DNA of 64,000 nucleotides from Streptomyces sp. L2. Lineage in GTDB: Bacteria > Actinomycetota > Actinomycetes > Streptomycetales > Streptomycetaceae. How positions within the stretch are numbered: position 1 is the stretch's first letter; every line of letters begins with the position of its first letter. The notes under the pieces are model-generated. The model saw only the letters and a program-made list of their open reading frames with translations, made no database searches and was not told the origin of the DNA. Positions 1 to 8,683 of the stretch are shown here, in pieces. Made by a program: the position numbers and the translations under genes. Location: assembly GCF_004124325.1 (NCBI RefSeq), contig NZ_QBDT01000001.1, positions 2,666,001 through 2,730,000 of the forward strand, read 5' to 3'.

Positions 1-856
1 TGGGCTCCAGCATGGCGAGGTTGGTCTTGCCGCAGGCCGACGGGAAGGCGGCGGCGACGTACTTGGGCTCACCGGTGGGCGGGGTCAGCTTGAGGACGAG
101 CATGTGCTCGGCGAGCCAGCCCTCGTCGCGGGCCATGACGGAGGCGATGCGCAGGGCGTAGCACTTCTTGCCGAGCAGCGCGTTGCCGCCGTAGCCGGAG
201 CCGTACGACCAGATCTCGCGGTCCTCGGGGAAGTGCGAGATGTACTTGGTGGTGTTGCAGGGCCACGGGACGTCGTCCTGGCCCTCCTCCAGCGGGGCGC
301 CGACGGAGTGCACGGCCTTCACGAAGAAGCCCTGGTCGCCGAGTTCTTCGAGGACGGGCTGTCCCATGCGGGTCATGGTGCGCATGGAAGCGGCGACGTA
401 CGCGGAGTCGGTGATCTCCACGCCGATCGCGGACAGCGGGGAGCCGAGCGGGCCCATGCAGAACGGGACGACGTACATGGTGCGGCCGCGCATGGCGCCG
501 CGGAAGAGGCCCTTCTCGCCGTGGAAGATCTCCCGCATCTCGGCGGGGTCCTTCCAGTGGTTGGTGGGGCCGGCGTCCTCCTCCTTGGCGGAGCAGATGA
601 AGGTGCGGTCCTCGACGCGGGCGACGTCCTTCGGGTCGGAGGCCGCGTAGTAGGAGTTGGGGCGCTTGATCGGGTCGAGCTTCTTGAAGGTGCCCTTGCC
701 GACGAGCTCTTCGCACAGTCGCTCGTACTCGGCCTCGGATCCGTCACACCAGACCACGCTGTCCGGCTGCGTCAGTTCGGCGATCTCGTTGACCCAGGAG
801 ATCAGTTCCTGGTGGTTGGTGGGGACCACGGTGGGAGCCGCGATGTCGCGCGCCAC
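1..856 (-). CDS. pckG: Phosphoenolpyruvate carboxykinase (GTP), 3' end outside the window
   Basis: Converts oxaloacetate and GTP to phosphoenolpyruvate, CO2 and GDP in the cytosol, the entry step of gluconeogenesis. About 285 N-terminal residues are visible. They include the family stretches [38 protein letters not shown] and [15 protein letters not shown], and the kinase-1 P-loop FPSACGKTN lies at the very edge of the window. This is the GTP-type enzyme of about 600 residues, so roughly half is missing. The GTG start at 856 is chosen because AGGAG lies 5 bases upstream and the protein begins [16 protein letters not shown], as expected for actinobacterial homologues. It is transcribed leftwards and divergently from the hemolysin III-type gene. 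Confidence 0.96.
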   Translation of the reverse strand, partial: MARDIAAPTVVPTNHQELISWVNEIAELTQPDSVVWCDGSEAEYERLCEELVGKGTFKKLDPIKRPNSYYAASDPKDVARVEDRTFICSAKEEDAGPTNHWKDPAEMREIFHGEKGLFRGAMRGRTMYVVPFCMGPLGSPLSAIGVEITDSAYVAASMRTMTRMGQPVLEELGDQGFFVKAVHSVGAPLEEGQDDVPWPCNTTKYISHFPEDREIWSYGSGYGGNALLGKKCYALRIASVMARDEGWLAEHMLVLKLTPPTGEPKYVAAAFPSACGKTNLAMLEP

Positions 857-1169
857 GATTGCTCCTAAGTGAGGGATTTTGTCTTGTTCCGCCCCTTGGG
901 GGCCGCGACCCGGATGCTTCGTAGCTGCTCATCCGGTGCCGACCGCACTCATTTGATCATCCGAGTCTAGTGCCCATATGTCCAGAGGGCATCACAGGTG
1001 AGCACGTGAGGAATCCCACGGTTTCCGTGATTTTTTGCGTCCACGTTGGCCTCGGCTGAAGGATCTTTTGCCTGCGGGCACGATCAGGCGGCGGATCGGG
1101 TACCCACGAGGGGCGCGTTCACCAGGGACGCTCACAAGGGACTTACGGTGCCGCCGGTACCATGCGGCC
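857..1169. other. Divergent intergenic region between pckG and the hemolysin III-type gene
   Basis: About 310 bases between two divergent starts must hold both promoters, but I could not assign convincing -35/-10 boxes. The only structure seen is a small hairpin at 1017-1029 (CACGG, three-base loop, CCGTG) followed by six T residues at 1031-1036. No rightward gene ends just upstream, so its role is unclear. Confidence 0.3.
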
Positions 1170-1883
1170 ATGTCTGCGTCCGTCCCCGACGCGCCCACGG
1201 ACCCGACGGCCACCGGCCGCCGTCCCGCCGCGCTCTCCCTGCCGCACCCGGTCAAGCCCAGACTCCGCGGCTGGCTGCACCTCGGCATGTTCCCGGCCGT
1301 GCTCATAGCGGGTCTGGTGCTCACCGCTCTCGCCGACTCCACCCGGGGCCGGATCGCCTGCGGCATCTACGTCCTGACGGCCTGTCTGCTCTTCGGGGTC
1401 AGCGCGCTGTACCACCGGGGCAACTGGAGCCCGCGCATGGACGGCGTCCTGCGCCGGCTCGACCACGCCAACATCTTCCTGATCATCGCGGGCACCTACA
1501 CCCCGCTGACCCTGCTGCTCCTGCCCGGCGCCAAGGGCCAGTGGCTGCTGTGGGGCATCTGGGCCGCGGCCCTCGCCGGCATCGTGTTCCGGGTGTTCTG
1601 GGTCGGCGCGCCCCGCTGGCTCTACACCCCGTGCTACATCGCGATGGGCTGGGCCGCCGTCTTCTTCCTGCCCGACTTCATGCACGCGGGCGGCATCGCG
1701 GTCCTGGTCCTGGTGATCGTCGGCGGTGTGCTCTACAGCGCGGGCGGCGTCGTCTACGGCATCAAGCGTCCGAACCCGTCACCGCGCTGGTTCGGCTTCC
1801 ACGAGGTCTTCCACTCCTTCACGCTGGCCGCGTTCGTCGTCCACTACGTGGGCATCTCGCTGGTGGCGTACCAGCACACGTAG
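1170..1883 (+). CDS. Hemolysin III / TrhA (PAQR-like) family membrane protein
   Basis: A 237-residue integral membrane protein of the hemolysin III (YqfA/TrhA) family, related to PAQR receptors. Some bacterial members affect membrane energetics, but the molecular reaction is not settled. Visible features are about seven hydrophobic segments and the family's conserved polar motifs: SALYHR near residue 95, DHANIFLIIAGTYTP, and HEVFHSF near the C-terminus, whose histidines and acidic residues form the putative metal site. The ATG at 1170 is preferred over the longer reading from 1035 because the extra residues are Arg-rich and unlike the family. Pseudogene decay is absent. No operon partner is evident; the next gene begins about 115 bp downstream. 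Confidence 0.9.
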   Translation: MSASVPDAPTDPTATGRRPAALSLPHPVKPRLRGWLHLGMFPAVLIAGLVLTALADSTRGRIACGIYVLTACLLFGVSALYHRGNWSPRMDGVLRRLDHANIFLIIAGTYTPLTLLLLPGAKGQWLLWGIWAAALAGIVFRVFWVGAPRWLYTPCYIAMGWAAVFFLPDFMHAGGIAVLVLVIVGGVLYSAGGVVYGIKRPNPSPRWFGFHEVFHSFTLAAFVVHYVGISLVAYQHT

Positions 1884-2165
1884 CCCCGCGCCCCCTCGGC
1901 CCCAGGCCACGGCTCACCTGAGCCGTGGCCTCTTTGACATGTCCTGACGCGGACTACCGATTGACATGCTCTACATTTTGAGAGCCAATATCATTTCATG
2001 GCTGTCACTCGTACTGCCACTCACTCCCCCGGCACCGACCCGCGCCGCTGGTGGGCGCTCGGGGCCCTGGTCGCGAGGATGCTGATGCTCGGCTTCGACC
2101 TCACGATCCTCAACGTGGCCCTGCCGACCATGGCCGCCCAGCTCGGCGCGAGCACCGGCCAGCAG

Positions 2166-2200
2166 CTGGGGGTCCCCCCAGGCGTTTAGCTCTGGGGGAG
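2166..2200. repeat. Short palindromic insertion, copy 1 (inside the MFS gene)
   Basis: A 35-bp sequence opening with CTGGGGG-T-CCCCCCAG, passing through GTTTAG and closing with CTGGGGGAG. It replaces the codons expected between GASTGQQL and MADAYVV and introduces an in-frame TAG. The skeleton matches copy 2 at 3220-3256. Similar G-run/C-run palindromes are, from general familiarity, scattered through Streptomyces genomes. Confidence 0.7.
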
Positions 2201-3219
2201 GATGGCCGACGCGTACGTCGTCGTCTTCGCCGCGCTGATGCTCCCGGCGGGCCTGCTCGGCGACCGGTTCGGGCGGCGCCGGATGCTGATCACCGGACTC
2301 GGGATCTTCCTCGCGGGCTCCCTGGTGGGCGCCCTGGCCGGCGACGTGAACTGGGTCGTCACGGCTCGGGCCGTCATGGGCGTGGGCGGCGCCCTGGTCA
2401 TGCCGCTCGCCCTGTCCGTACTGCCCTCGCTGTTCGGCCCGGACGAGCGCACCAAGGCCGTCGGCCTCATCTCCGCCGCCTCCGCGCTCGGCCTGCCGCT
2501 CGGCCCCATCGTCGGCGGCTGGCTCCTGAACCACTTCTGGTGGGGCTCGGTGTTCCTGGTCAACGTCCCGATGGTCGCCATCGGCGTCGCCGCCTGCGTG
2601 TTCCTGCTCCCCGAGACCCGTGATCCCGCCTCCCCGAAGGTCGACGTCCTCTCCACCGCGTTCACCGCGACCGGCCTCGGCGCCCTCGTCTACGCCATCA
2701 TCGAGGCGCCCGGACGGGCTGGGGCGACCCGCTGGTGCTGGCCCTGTTCGCCGCCACCGCCGTCCTCGTCACCGCGCTCGTCCTGCGGGAACGCCGGGCG
2801 ATACGGCCCATGCTCGACATGGCCCTGCTCGCCCGGCGCGGCTTCCTGCTCAACACGGTCGCCGCGACCCTGGTGATGTTCGTGCTGTCCGGCCTGATGT
2901 TCGTCCTGCCGTCGTACCTCCAGGCGGTCTTCGGGAACGACGCGTTCGGCACCGGCCTCAGGCTGCTGCCGATGATGGGCGGGCTGATGATCGCCGCCAA
3001 GGGCGCCCAGCCCGTCGTAGCCCGGTTCGGGGCGCGGGCGGTGGTCAGCGCGGGCCTGGTCGTACTGGCCTTCGCCGCCCTGCTCGGCAGCCGCACGACC
3101 GTGGACTCCGGCTACGGCTTCACCGCGCTGTGGCTGTCCGTCGCCGGGCTCGGCTTCGGCTTCTCCGTCGTCCCCGCGATGGACGGCGCCCTGGGCGCGC
3201 TCCCCGCCGACCGTGCCGG

Positions 3220-3256
3220 CTGGGGGTCCCCCCACGCCTTTAGGGCAGTGGGGGAG
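3220..3256. repeat. Short palindromic insertion, copy 2 (inside the MFS gene)
   Basis: A 37-bp sequence with the same skeleton as copy 1: CTGGGGG-T-CCCCCCA, GC, an internal TTTAG, then TGGGGGAG. It splits the codons for DRAG and SGLLMTLRQ and, because its length is not a multiple of three, shifts the frame. Confidence 0.7.
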
Positions 3257-3632
3257 ACTCCGGGCTGCTCATGACGCTCCGCCAGGTCGGCGGCACGATC
3301 GGCATCGCCCTGCTCGGCAGCCTGCTCGCGAGCGCGTTCCGGGACCGGCTGGACGTCACCGGTCTGCCCGCGCCGGTCGCGCACACCGCCGGGGAGTCGG
3401 TGGTCGCCGCCCATCTGATCGCCGCCCGCACCCACTCCGCGCACCTGGCCGCCTCCGCCGACGCCGCGTACGTACACGGCATGGGCCTGGTGCTGCTGGT
3501 GTGCGGGGCAGCGGCCCTGCTCGCCGCCCTCCTGGCGGCCGCCTTCCTGCCCGGAACGGCGGACATCCGGACCGGCGCGCCCTCCCCGGAGCCGGACCCG
3601 GCCGTGGCCGCGGCGAGGGACGATGCCCGACA

Positions 3633-4268
3633 ATGACCACCATGACGGCACCACGCACCGACTCCCCCGCCGACCGCCCGCGGCCGGGCCTGCGCGAACG
3701 CAAGAAGATCAAGACCCGCGAGGCGATCCGCTCCGCGACCTACGCGCTGGTCGAACAACAGGGGTACGACGCCACGACGATCGACCAGATCGCCGAGCGC
3801 GCCGAGGTGTCGCCGTCGACCGTCTTCCGCTACTTCCCGACCAAGGAGGACATCGTCCTCACGGACGAGTACGACCCGGTCCTCCTGGAGAAGATCAGGC
3901 GACGGCCCGCCGAGGAGCGGTGGACGGACACCATCCGTTCCGTGCTGCGGGAGGCCGTACGGGTCGGCGTGGAGGAGGAACCGGACTCCCGGCTGCGCAC
4001 CCGGCTCATGGTCGAGGTCCCCGCGGTGCGCTCCCGCATGATGGAGAGCATGTCGGTCACCGGCCGCATGCTGTGCCAGGTCATCGGCGAGCGCACCGGC
4101 CGCGACCCGGCGGGCCTGGAGGTCCGGGCGTACGCCATGTCGCTGGTCGGCGCCCTGATGGAGACCACCCTCTACTGGGCCGAGAACGGCCACCGGGAGG
4201 ACTTCACCGGCCTGATCGACCGCACCCTGGACGTCCTCGAACACGGCCTGCCCCCGAAAAAGCCCTGA
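3633..4268 (+). CDS. TetR family transcriptional regulator
   Basis: A 211-residue repressor of the TetR family, probably ligand-responsive. The N-terminal helix-turn-helix is clear at residues 23-69: RERKKIKTREAIRSATYALVE, then GYDATTIDQIAERAEVSPSTVFRYFPTKEDIV, which is the family's recognition helix and YFxxKE motif. The rest is the helical ligand-binding and dimer domain. The ATG at 3633 overlaps the MFS stop (ATGA), so the two were translationally coupled and this protein most likely controls that exporter. It remains intact although its presumed target is broken. The regulator of an exporter is usually autoregulated, but no operator was identified. Confidence 0.9.
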   Translation: MTTMTAPRTDSPADRPRPGLRERKKIKTREAIRSATYALVEQQGYDATTIDQIAERAEVSPSTVFRYFPTKEDIVLTDEYDPVLLEKIRRRPAEERWTDTIRSVLREAVRVGVEEEPDSRLRTRLMVEVPAVRSRMMESMSVTGRMLCQVIGERTGRDPAGLEVRAYAMSLVGALMETTLYWAENGHREDFTGLIDRTLDVLEHGLPPKKP

Positions 4269-4301
4269 AGAGCGCCCGCCCCTCCGTGCCATCCTGACCG
4301 G

Positions 4302-5027
4302 GTGAACGCACCCGAGATCATCGTCGAGTTCGCCCCCGAGCTGCACCTGTTCGTCCCGCACGGACGCCGGCGGGACGCCACGCCCGCCGCTGTCGACGGC
4401 GTCTCGACCCTCGGCCACGTCGTGGAGTCCCTCGGCGTGCCGCTCACCGAGGTGGGAACCCTGACGGTCGACGGCGAACCGGTGCCGGTGTCACACGTCC
4501 CGCAGGCCGGCGAACGGGTCGCGGTCCGCCCCGTCGAGCGCCCCCAGCACGTCCCGGGCGCCCCGCTCCGCTTCCTCCTCGACGTCCACCTCGGCACCCT
4601 CGCCCGCCGCCTGCGCCTCCTCGGCGTCGACACCGCGTACGAGTCGACGGACATCGGCGACCCGGCGCTCGCCGCCCGCTCGGCCGCCGAGAAACGCGTC
4701 ATGCTCAGCCGCGACCGGGGCCTGCTGCGCCGCCGCGAACTCTGGGCCGGCGCCTACGTCTACAGCACCCGCCCCGACGACCAGCTCCACGACATCCTCG
4801 ACCGCTTCCGCCCCGCCCTCTCCCCCTGGACCCGCTGCACAGCCTGCAACGGCCCCCTGAAGCAGGCCACCAAGGAAGAGGTGGCCGCCCAGCTGAAACA
4901 CGGCACCCAGAAGACGTACGACGCCTTCGCCCAGTGCGCGTCCTGCGGCCGCGCCTACTGGAAGGGCGCCCACCACGACCAGCTGGAGGCGATCGTGGAG
5001 GACGCCCTGAAGAAATACGGGGCCTGA
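4302..5027 (+). CDS. Mut7-C RNase domain protein with N-terminal ubiquitin-like domain
   Basis: A 241-residue cytosolic protein combining an N-terminal beta-grasp (Mut7-C ubiquitin-like/ThiS-like, residues about 1-80, VDGEPVPVSHVPQAGERVAVRPVE) with a Mut7-C PIN-like RNase domain. The second part shows FLLDVHLGTLARRLRLLGVDT and MLSRDRGLLRRR, carrying the acidic residues expected of a PIN fold. A zinc ribbon follows (CTAC about residue 180, CASC about residue 215). A role in RNA cleavage is inferred from the family only; substrates are unknown. The GTG start at 4302 fits the start of the conserved domain. The short gap after the TetR gene suggests possible co-transcription. Confidence 0.85.
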   Translation: MNAPEIIVEFAPELHLFVPHGRRRDATPAAVDGVSTLGHVVESLGVPLTEVGTLTVDGEPVPVSHVPQAGERVAVRPVERPQHVPGAPLRFLLDVHLGTLARRLRLLGVDTAYESTDIGDPALAARSAAEKRVMLSRDRGLLRRRELWAGAYVYSTRPDDQLHDILDRFRPALSPWTRCTACNGPLKQATKEEVAAQLKHGTQKTYDAFAQCASCGRAYWKGAHHDQLEAIVEDALKKYGA

Positions 5028-5028
5028 A

Positions 5029-5095
5029 CGCGCCCCTGTAGGGCGCGGGGAACTGCGCGAGTAACCACGAACGACCCGCGGCCGCCACACAGCAG
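5029..5095 (+). repeat. Intergenic GGGCGCGGGGAACTGCGCGA-type repeat with hairpin
   Basis: Just after the Mut7-C stop, CGCGCCC at 5029-5035 pairs with GGGCGCG at 5041-5047 across a five-base loop. This is followed by GGGGAACTGCGCGAG and a stretch ending in CCCGCGGCCGCC. The core matches, in inverse orientation, the GCAGTTCCCCGCGCCCCT repeats at 61818-62040. It lies between convergent genes and probably acts as a terminator as well as being a dispersed repeat. Confidence 0.6.
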
Positions 5096-5108
5096 TCCCC
5101 ACCCACTC

Positions 5109-7508
5109 CTATCGCGCCCTCACGTCCGCCTTGCCGCAGGCAACCCCGTCGCGGTTGCGGTCCAGACCGAGTGGATCGTCCCCGCCGTTGACCTTCAACC
5201 GCCCGTAGTGGTTCCGCGCCAGCCAATCGCAGCGGGCCTTGGCCGTCTTCTTGACCTCGGCCGGGAACGCCGTGGGCACGCACACGTTGGCGGAGCCGTA
5301 GTGCCGGTCGCACCCGGAGATGGTCGGGCTGACCTTCTGGGACGCCCGCTTCTGGCCGGGCCCGGACTCCTTACCGGACAGCGAGTCGGCGAACGCGTGC
5401 ACGTGGGGGGACGCTTCGGCGGAACCCAGCGCCGCCGGGCCCTGCAGATGGACCCACTTCGCCACGGACGGCACCCCGTTGGCGTCGACCCCGAACAGCA
5501 TGTACCAGCCCGGCGGCGCCAGGTTCGGATTGCTGGTGACGTTGAGGTCGACGTTGCTGCCGTCGACGGACAGCGGCAGGTCCAGGAACCGCTGGTTGGG
5601 GTCGGAGGAGTGCGTCACCGCGGCCGGCCGGATCAACTCGGCCTTGGCGATGGGCCGGTCCACCGTGATCCGCTGCGTGTCGCCGTACTTCCACTCCTGG
5701 TTGATGACCGAGGTGATCGTCGGCCGGGTGCCCTTGTAGAGGTAGGGCGGGGTGTAGATGGACACGTTGTGGTTCCAGGAGCCGTTGCCCGGGTTGTCGC
5801 CGGTGGCCATCACGCGGCCGTCGGGCAGCAGGAACGCCGAGGAGTGGTAGCCGCGGGACTCGGGATCGGCGGCCACGGGGTCGAACGTGCCGGCGCCGGG
5901 GTCGTAGATCGACGACTCGTACACCGGGTTCGCCCGGTTGTGCAGCGCGCCTCCGGTCTCCAGGACCTTGCCGTCGGGCAGCAGCACCGCGGAGACGTAC
6001 ATCTTGCCCTGGTTGCCGGTCTCCGGCTGCGGCCCGCTGCCGAGGTCGACCGTGCCCTGCGGGATCGGGGGTCCGGCGACGTACGACGGGTTCGCCTGCT
6101 TGAGGTCGATGACGTCGGTGAGCCGGTTCGCGTCCGGGTTGGAGTCGATGTTGCCGCCGCCGAGCGTCAGCACCCGCTGGTCCTGCGCCGGGGGCAGCAG
6201 CACGCTGGCCGACTGGTCCCGCTCGTCCTTGTTCTGCAGCCCGGGGACCTGGGTGATGGTGTTGGCGCCGTAGTCGTAGATCGCCGAGCCCGTGCCGGGG
6301 ATGTTGTCGCCGAAGACGTGGCTGCCCGTGTAGAAGAGGCGGCCGTCCTGCATGAGGATCATCGACGGGTACAGGCCCCAGTACGACCAGGTCTGGTTGA
6401 CCTTCCACGTCGGCAGCCACTGCTGGTCCTTGTCGGACCACAGCTCGGCGGTCACCGAACCGGTGGAGTCCTCGCGGAGCCCGCCGAACGTGATGACGTC
6501 GCCGTTGCCGAGTTCGGTCGCCGACGGGTACCAGTGGCCGTCGTTGAGGTCGTTGGTCCTGGTGTAGGTCTCCGTCTTCGGGTCGAAGATGTACGAGTCC
6601 TTGAACCCCTCGTAGCCGTGGCCGCCCGGCACCGGATAGGCCGCGTTGCCGCTCATCACCAGCACCCGGCCGTCCTGCAGCTGCACGTGCCCGGCGCAGA
6701 ACATGTCCTTCGGCGTCGGGATCACCTTGTAGGTGCCGTTCGCCGGGTCGTACACGGCGCTGGTGAAGGTGCCCGCCTTGAACTGCTCCTCGCTGTTGCC
6801 GGATCCGGCGATGAGCAGCACCTTGCCGTTGTTCAGGACGACGGAGTGCATGGAGCGGACCGGGTTCTGCGTGGGCAGCACCGACCAGCTGCCGTTCGCG
6901 CACTGGTCGTCCGTGCCCGTGCACCCGGCCGGCGGGAGCGTGTCCGGGGCCTGGTCCATGGTGTAGTCGTCGGTGGTCGCGGACCCGGTGCCGTAGACGG
7001 AGACGCCCCAGGTGATGCGATCGGTGCCGGCGGGCGCCTCGGGGGTGCGGACGGTGGCCTGCGTCCAGGCCGAGGCCATGTCGAGGGTCTTGAGGTCGGT
7101 CCAGTACTGCCAGCCGGCGGTGGTGTCGTGCCGGAACAGGGTGATGTTGGCGTCCGGGGTGGTCGTCTTGTACCAGAGCCCGAGGTCGTACTGCTTGCCC
7201 GCGCTCACCGTGGGCGCGCAGTCGGCGGACTCGGTGATCAGCGCCTTGCGGTCGCCGTCGGTCCGGCGGGTCAGCGTGACCTTCATGGCCTTGCCGCCGG
7301 AGTGGGCGTCGGACGTCGTCTCGAAGGTGAAGTCGTTGTCGCCCCAGCCGGACTTCTCCCAGCAGTACGGCATGTCGCCGGCGCCCGCGGTCTCGAAGCC
7401 CGGGTTCTTCACGAGGTTGGCGGCCTCGGCGGGCTGGGGCGCGGTGAGGAGCAGACCGGCGGTCAGGGCCCCCACCCCGATCAGCGCGGTCCTTCTGCGG
7501 CGGGTCAT
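5109..7508 (-). CDS. Secreted galactose-oxidase-like radical copper oxidase with C-terminal excalibur domain
   Basis: A 799-residue secreted protein. The order is a signal peptide (MTRRRRTALIG... to AEA-AN, about residue 34), a carbohydrate-binding-like N-terminal domain, kelch repeats, a DUF1929-type C-terminal beta domain, and an excalibur domain with a calcium loop DRNRDGVACG. The copper-radical residues of the galactose oxidase/GlxA family can be matched: Cys in MFCAGH, Tyr in HWYPSA, Tyr-His in RGYHSS and His in VTHSSD. Oxidation of a glycan primary alcohol to an aldehyde at the cell surface is inferred. It is the last gene of a leftward operon; its ATG overlaps the upstream stop, with AGGAG upstream. 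The family resembles Streptomyces GlxA, which works with a GT2 synthase, but this locus has different partners. Confidence 0.85.
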   Translation of the reverse strand: MTRRRRTALIGVGALTAGLLLTAPQPAEAANLVKNPGFETAGAGDMPYCWEKSGWGDNDFTFETTSDAHSGGKAMKVTLTRRTDGDRKALITESADCAPTVSAGKQYDLGLWYKTTTPDANITLFRHDTTAGWQYWTDLKTLDMASAWTQATVRTPEAPAGTDRITWGVSVYGTGSATTDDYTMDQAPDTLPPAGCTGTDDQCANGSWSVLPTQNPVRSMHSVVLNNGKVLLIAGSGNSEEQFKAGTFTSAVYDPANGTYKVIPTPKDMFCAGHVQLQDGRVLVMSGNAAYPVPGGHGYEGFKDSYIFDPKTETYTRTNDLNDGHWYPSATELGNGDVITFGGLREDSTGSVTAELWSDKDQQWLPTWKVNQTWSYWGLYPSMILMQDGRLFYTGSHVFGDNIPGTGSAIYDYGANTITQVPGLQNKDERDQSASVLLPPAQDQRVLTLGGGNIDSNPDANRLTDVIDLKQANPSYVAGPPIPQGTVDLGSGPQPETGNQGKMYVSAVLLPDGKVLETGGALHNRANPVYESSIYDPGAGTFDPVAADPESRGYHSSAFLLPDGRVMATGDNPGNGSWNHNVSIYTPPYLYKGTRPTITSVINQEWKYGDTQRITVDRPIAKAELIRPAAVTHSSDPNQRFLDLPLSVDGSNVDLNVTSNPNLAPPGWYMLFGVDANGVPSVAKWVHLQGPAALGSAEASPHVHAFADSLSGKESGPGQKRASQKVSPTISGCDRHYGSANVCVPTAFPAEVKKTAKARCDWLARNHYGRLKVNGGDDPLGLDRNRDGVACGKADVRAR

Positions 7509-8683
7509 ACGCGGCTCCTTGCGGACGTGCGCCGGCGGCGGCGCGGGAGGTACACCAGCGCCTCGGTCCCGGCGAAGCGCACGACGAACGTGGTCACGAG
7601 GGCGAGGGTGGTCGCGGTGAGGGCGCCCATCCCGAACCGGTGGACGAACAGGGCGATCAGCGGGATGCGCAGCACCAGGTCGGCGTTGGCGAGCAGCGCG
7701 AATCGGCCGAGCCGGTCCCACCAGCGGCGGTGCGCACGCCGGTCGCGGAACAGCAGGTGCTCGATGAGCAGGAAGTTCCAGGCGACGCCGAACTGGTTGG
7801 CGAGAATCTCGGCGGGCACGTAGTGCAGGCCGAGGGCGGTGAGGACGTACAGGCCGAGCAGGTTGGGCAGGAAGCCGCTGACGCCGATCAGGCCGAAGCC
7901 GACCATGCGGGCGAACGGCGAGGCGGTGCGCAGCCCGGCGAGGTGCCGCAGGAAGCGCAGGCCCTCGGCGGCGGTGGACTTGGACTCGCCGGCGTACCGG
8001 TCCTGGAAGACGAACGGCACTTCGGCGACCGTACGGGGTCGGCTGCGTACGGCGAGTTCGAGGAGGATCTTGTAGCCGAGCGGTTTGAGGACGTCGGCGG
8101 TAACGGCGCTGCGGCGGATGGCGAAGAAGCCGCTCATCGGGTCGCTGATGCCGTGCAGTCGGCGCGGGAAGAGGGACTTGGCGAGCCAGGTCGCCGCGCG
8201 GGACACGGCGACCCGGTAGCCGCCGGCGAGTCCGGCGCGGCTGCCGCCCTTGAGGTAGCGGGAGGCGACGACGAGCCCGGCGTTCGCGCGTTCGCCGGTG
8301 GCGACCAGGTCCGGGACGAGGGAGGGCGGGTGCTGGCAGTCGCCGTCCATGACGACGATCCACTCGGAGGTGGCCGCCTTCAGTCCCTCGACGACGGCCC
8401 CGCCGAGTCCGCCGGCCGGTTCCTCGCGGTGCAGCACGGTCACGGGGAACGGGCAGTCCTGCGCGGCCGCGCGGATCACCTCGGGGGTGTCGTCGGTGGA
8501 GTCGTCCACGAAGACGACCTCGCAGGGCAGCCGGGCGGGCACCGATTCGGTGATCCGGTGCAGCAGCTGCCGGACGTTGGCGGACTCGTTGAACGTCGGT
8601 ACGACGACGGTGACCGCGCCGGGTTCGGGGACCTCGGTGACGTCGGGTTCGCCGAGGGCGCTGGTGTACTCGTGGCTGCTCAT
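7505..8683 (-). CDS. Dolichyl-phosphate-mannose synthase-like GT2 fused to a GtrA membrane domain
   Basis: A 392-residue two-domain protein. The first 245 residues are a GT2 fold of the DPM1/polyprenyl-phosphate glycosyltransferase type: VTVVVPTFNESANV, FVDDSTDDTPEV, the metal-binding VVMDGDCQHPP and SDPMSGFFAIRR. Residues about 265-380 form four hydrophobic helices of the GtrA/DPMS_2 type (FGLIGVSGFLPNLLGLYVL). It should transfer a sugar from a nucleotide donor to a polyprenyl phosphate at the inner membrane face and help its movement across. It is coupled to both neighbours by 4-base overlaps, so it likely supplies the lipid-linked sugar used by the upstream GT39 protein. Confidence 0.88.
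   Translation of the reverse strand: MSSHEYTSALGEPDVTEVPEPGAVTVVVPTFNESANVRQLLHRITESVPARLPCEVVFVDDSTDDTPEVIRAAAQDCPFPVTVLHREEPAGGLGGAVVEGLKAATSEWIVVMDGDCQHPPSLVPDLVATGERANAGLVVASRYLKGGSRAGLAGGYRVAVSRAATWLAKSLFPRRLHGISDPMSGFFAIRRSAVTADVLKPLGYKILLELAVRSRPRTVAEVPFVFQDRYAGESKSTAAEGLRFLRHLAGLRTASPFARMVGFGLIGVSGFLPNLLGLYVLTALGLHYVPAEILANQFGVAWNFLLIEHLLFRDRRAHRRWWDRLGRFALLANADLVLRIPLIALFVHRFGMGALTATTLALVTTFVVRFAGTEALVYLPRRRRRTSARSRV

Larger units (their letters stand above)
1998..3636 (+). pseudogene. DHA2-type MFS drug exporter, disrupted by two palindromic insertions and a frameshift
   Basis: The pieces together make a 14-helix drug:H+ antiporter of the major facilitator superfamily. Readable segments are helix 1 with FDLTILNVALPTMA (residues 31-44), the loop motif LLGDRFGRRRM, the central IVGGWLLNHFWW stretch, and the C-terminal half ending at the TetR start. 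Three lesions interrupt it. A 35-bp palindromic insert at 2166-2200 brings an in-frame TAG where QWM is expected before ADAYVVVFAALM. A frameshift near 2716-2718 is explained by one G missing from a run (GRAGAT instead of GRGWGD). A 37-bp insert at 3220-3256 shifts frame inside DRAGSGSG. Its stop overlaps the TetR ATG by four bases. The frameshift alone could be a sequencing error, but the inserts could not. Confidence 0.85.

Noticed and set aside
104..868. Long rightward open frame opposite pckG
   Set aside because: It is the antisense shadow of pckG; the leftward frame matches PEP carboxykinase throughout.
1017..1036. Hairpin with T-run as a terminator
   Set aside because: The stem is only five base pairs and no rightward gene ends upstream; kept as a note only.
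5208..7823. 871-codon rightward open frame
   Set aside because: Antisense to the copper oxidase gene; Val/Arg/Gly-rich composition without domains, typical of GC-rich shadows.
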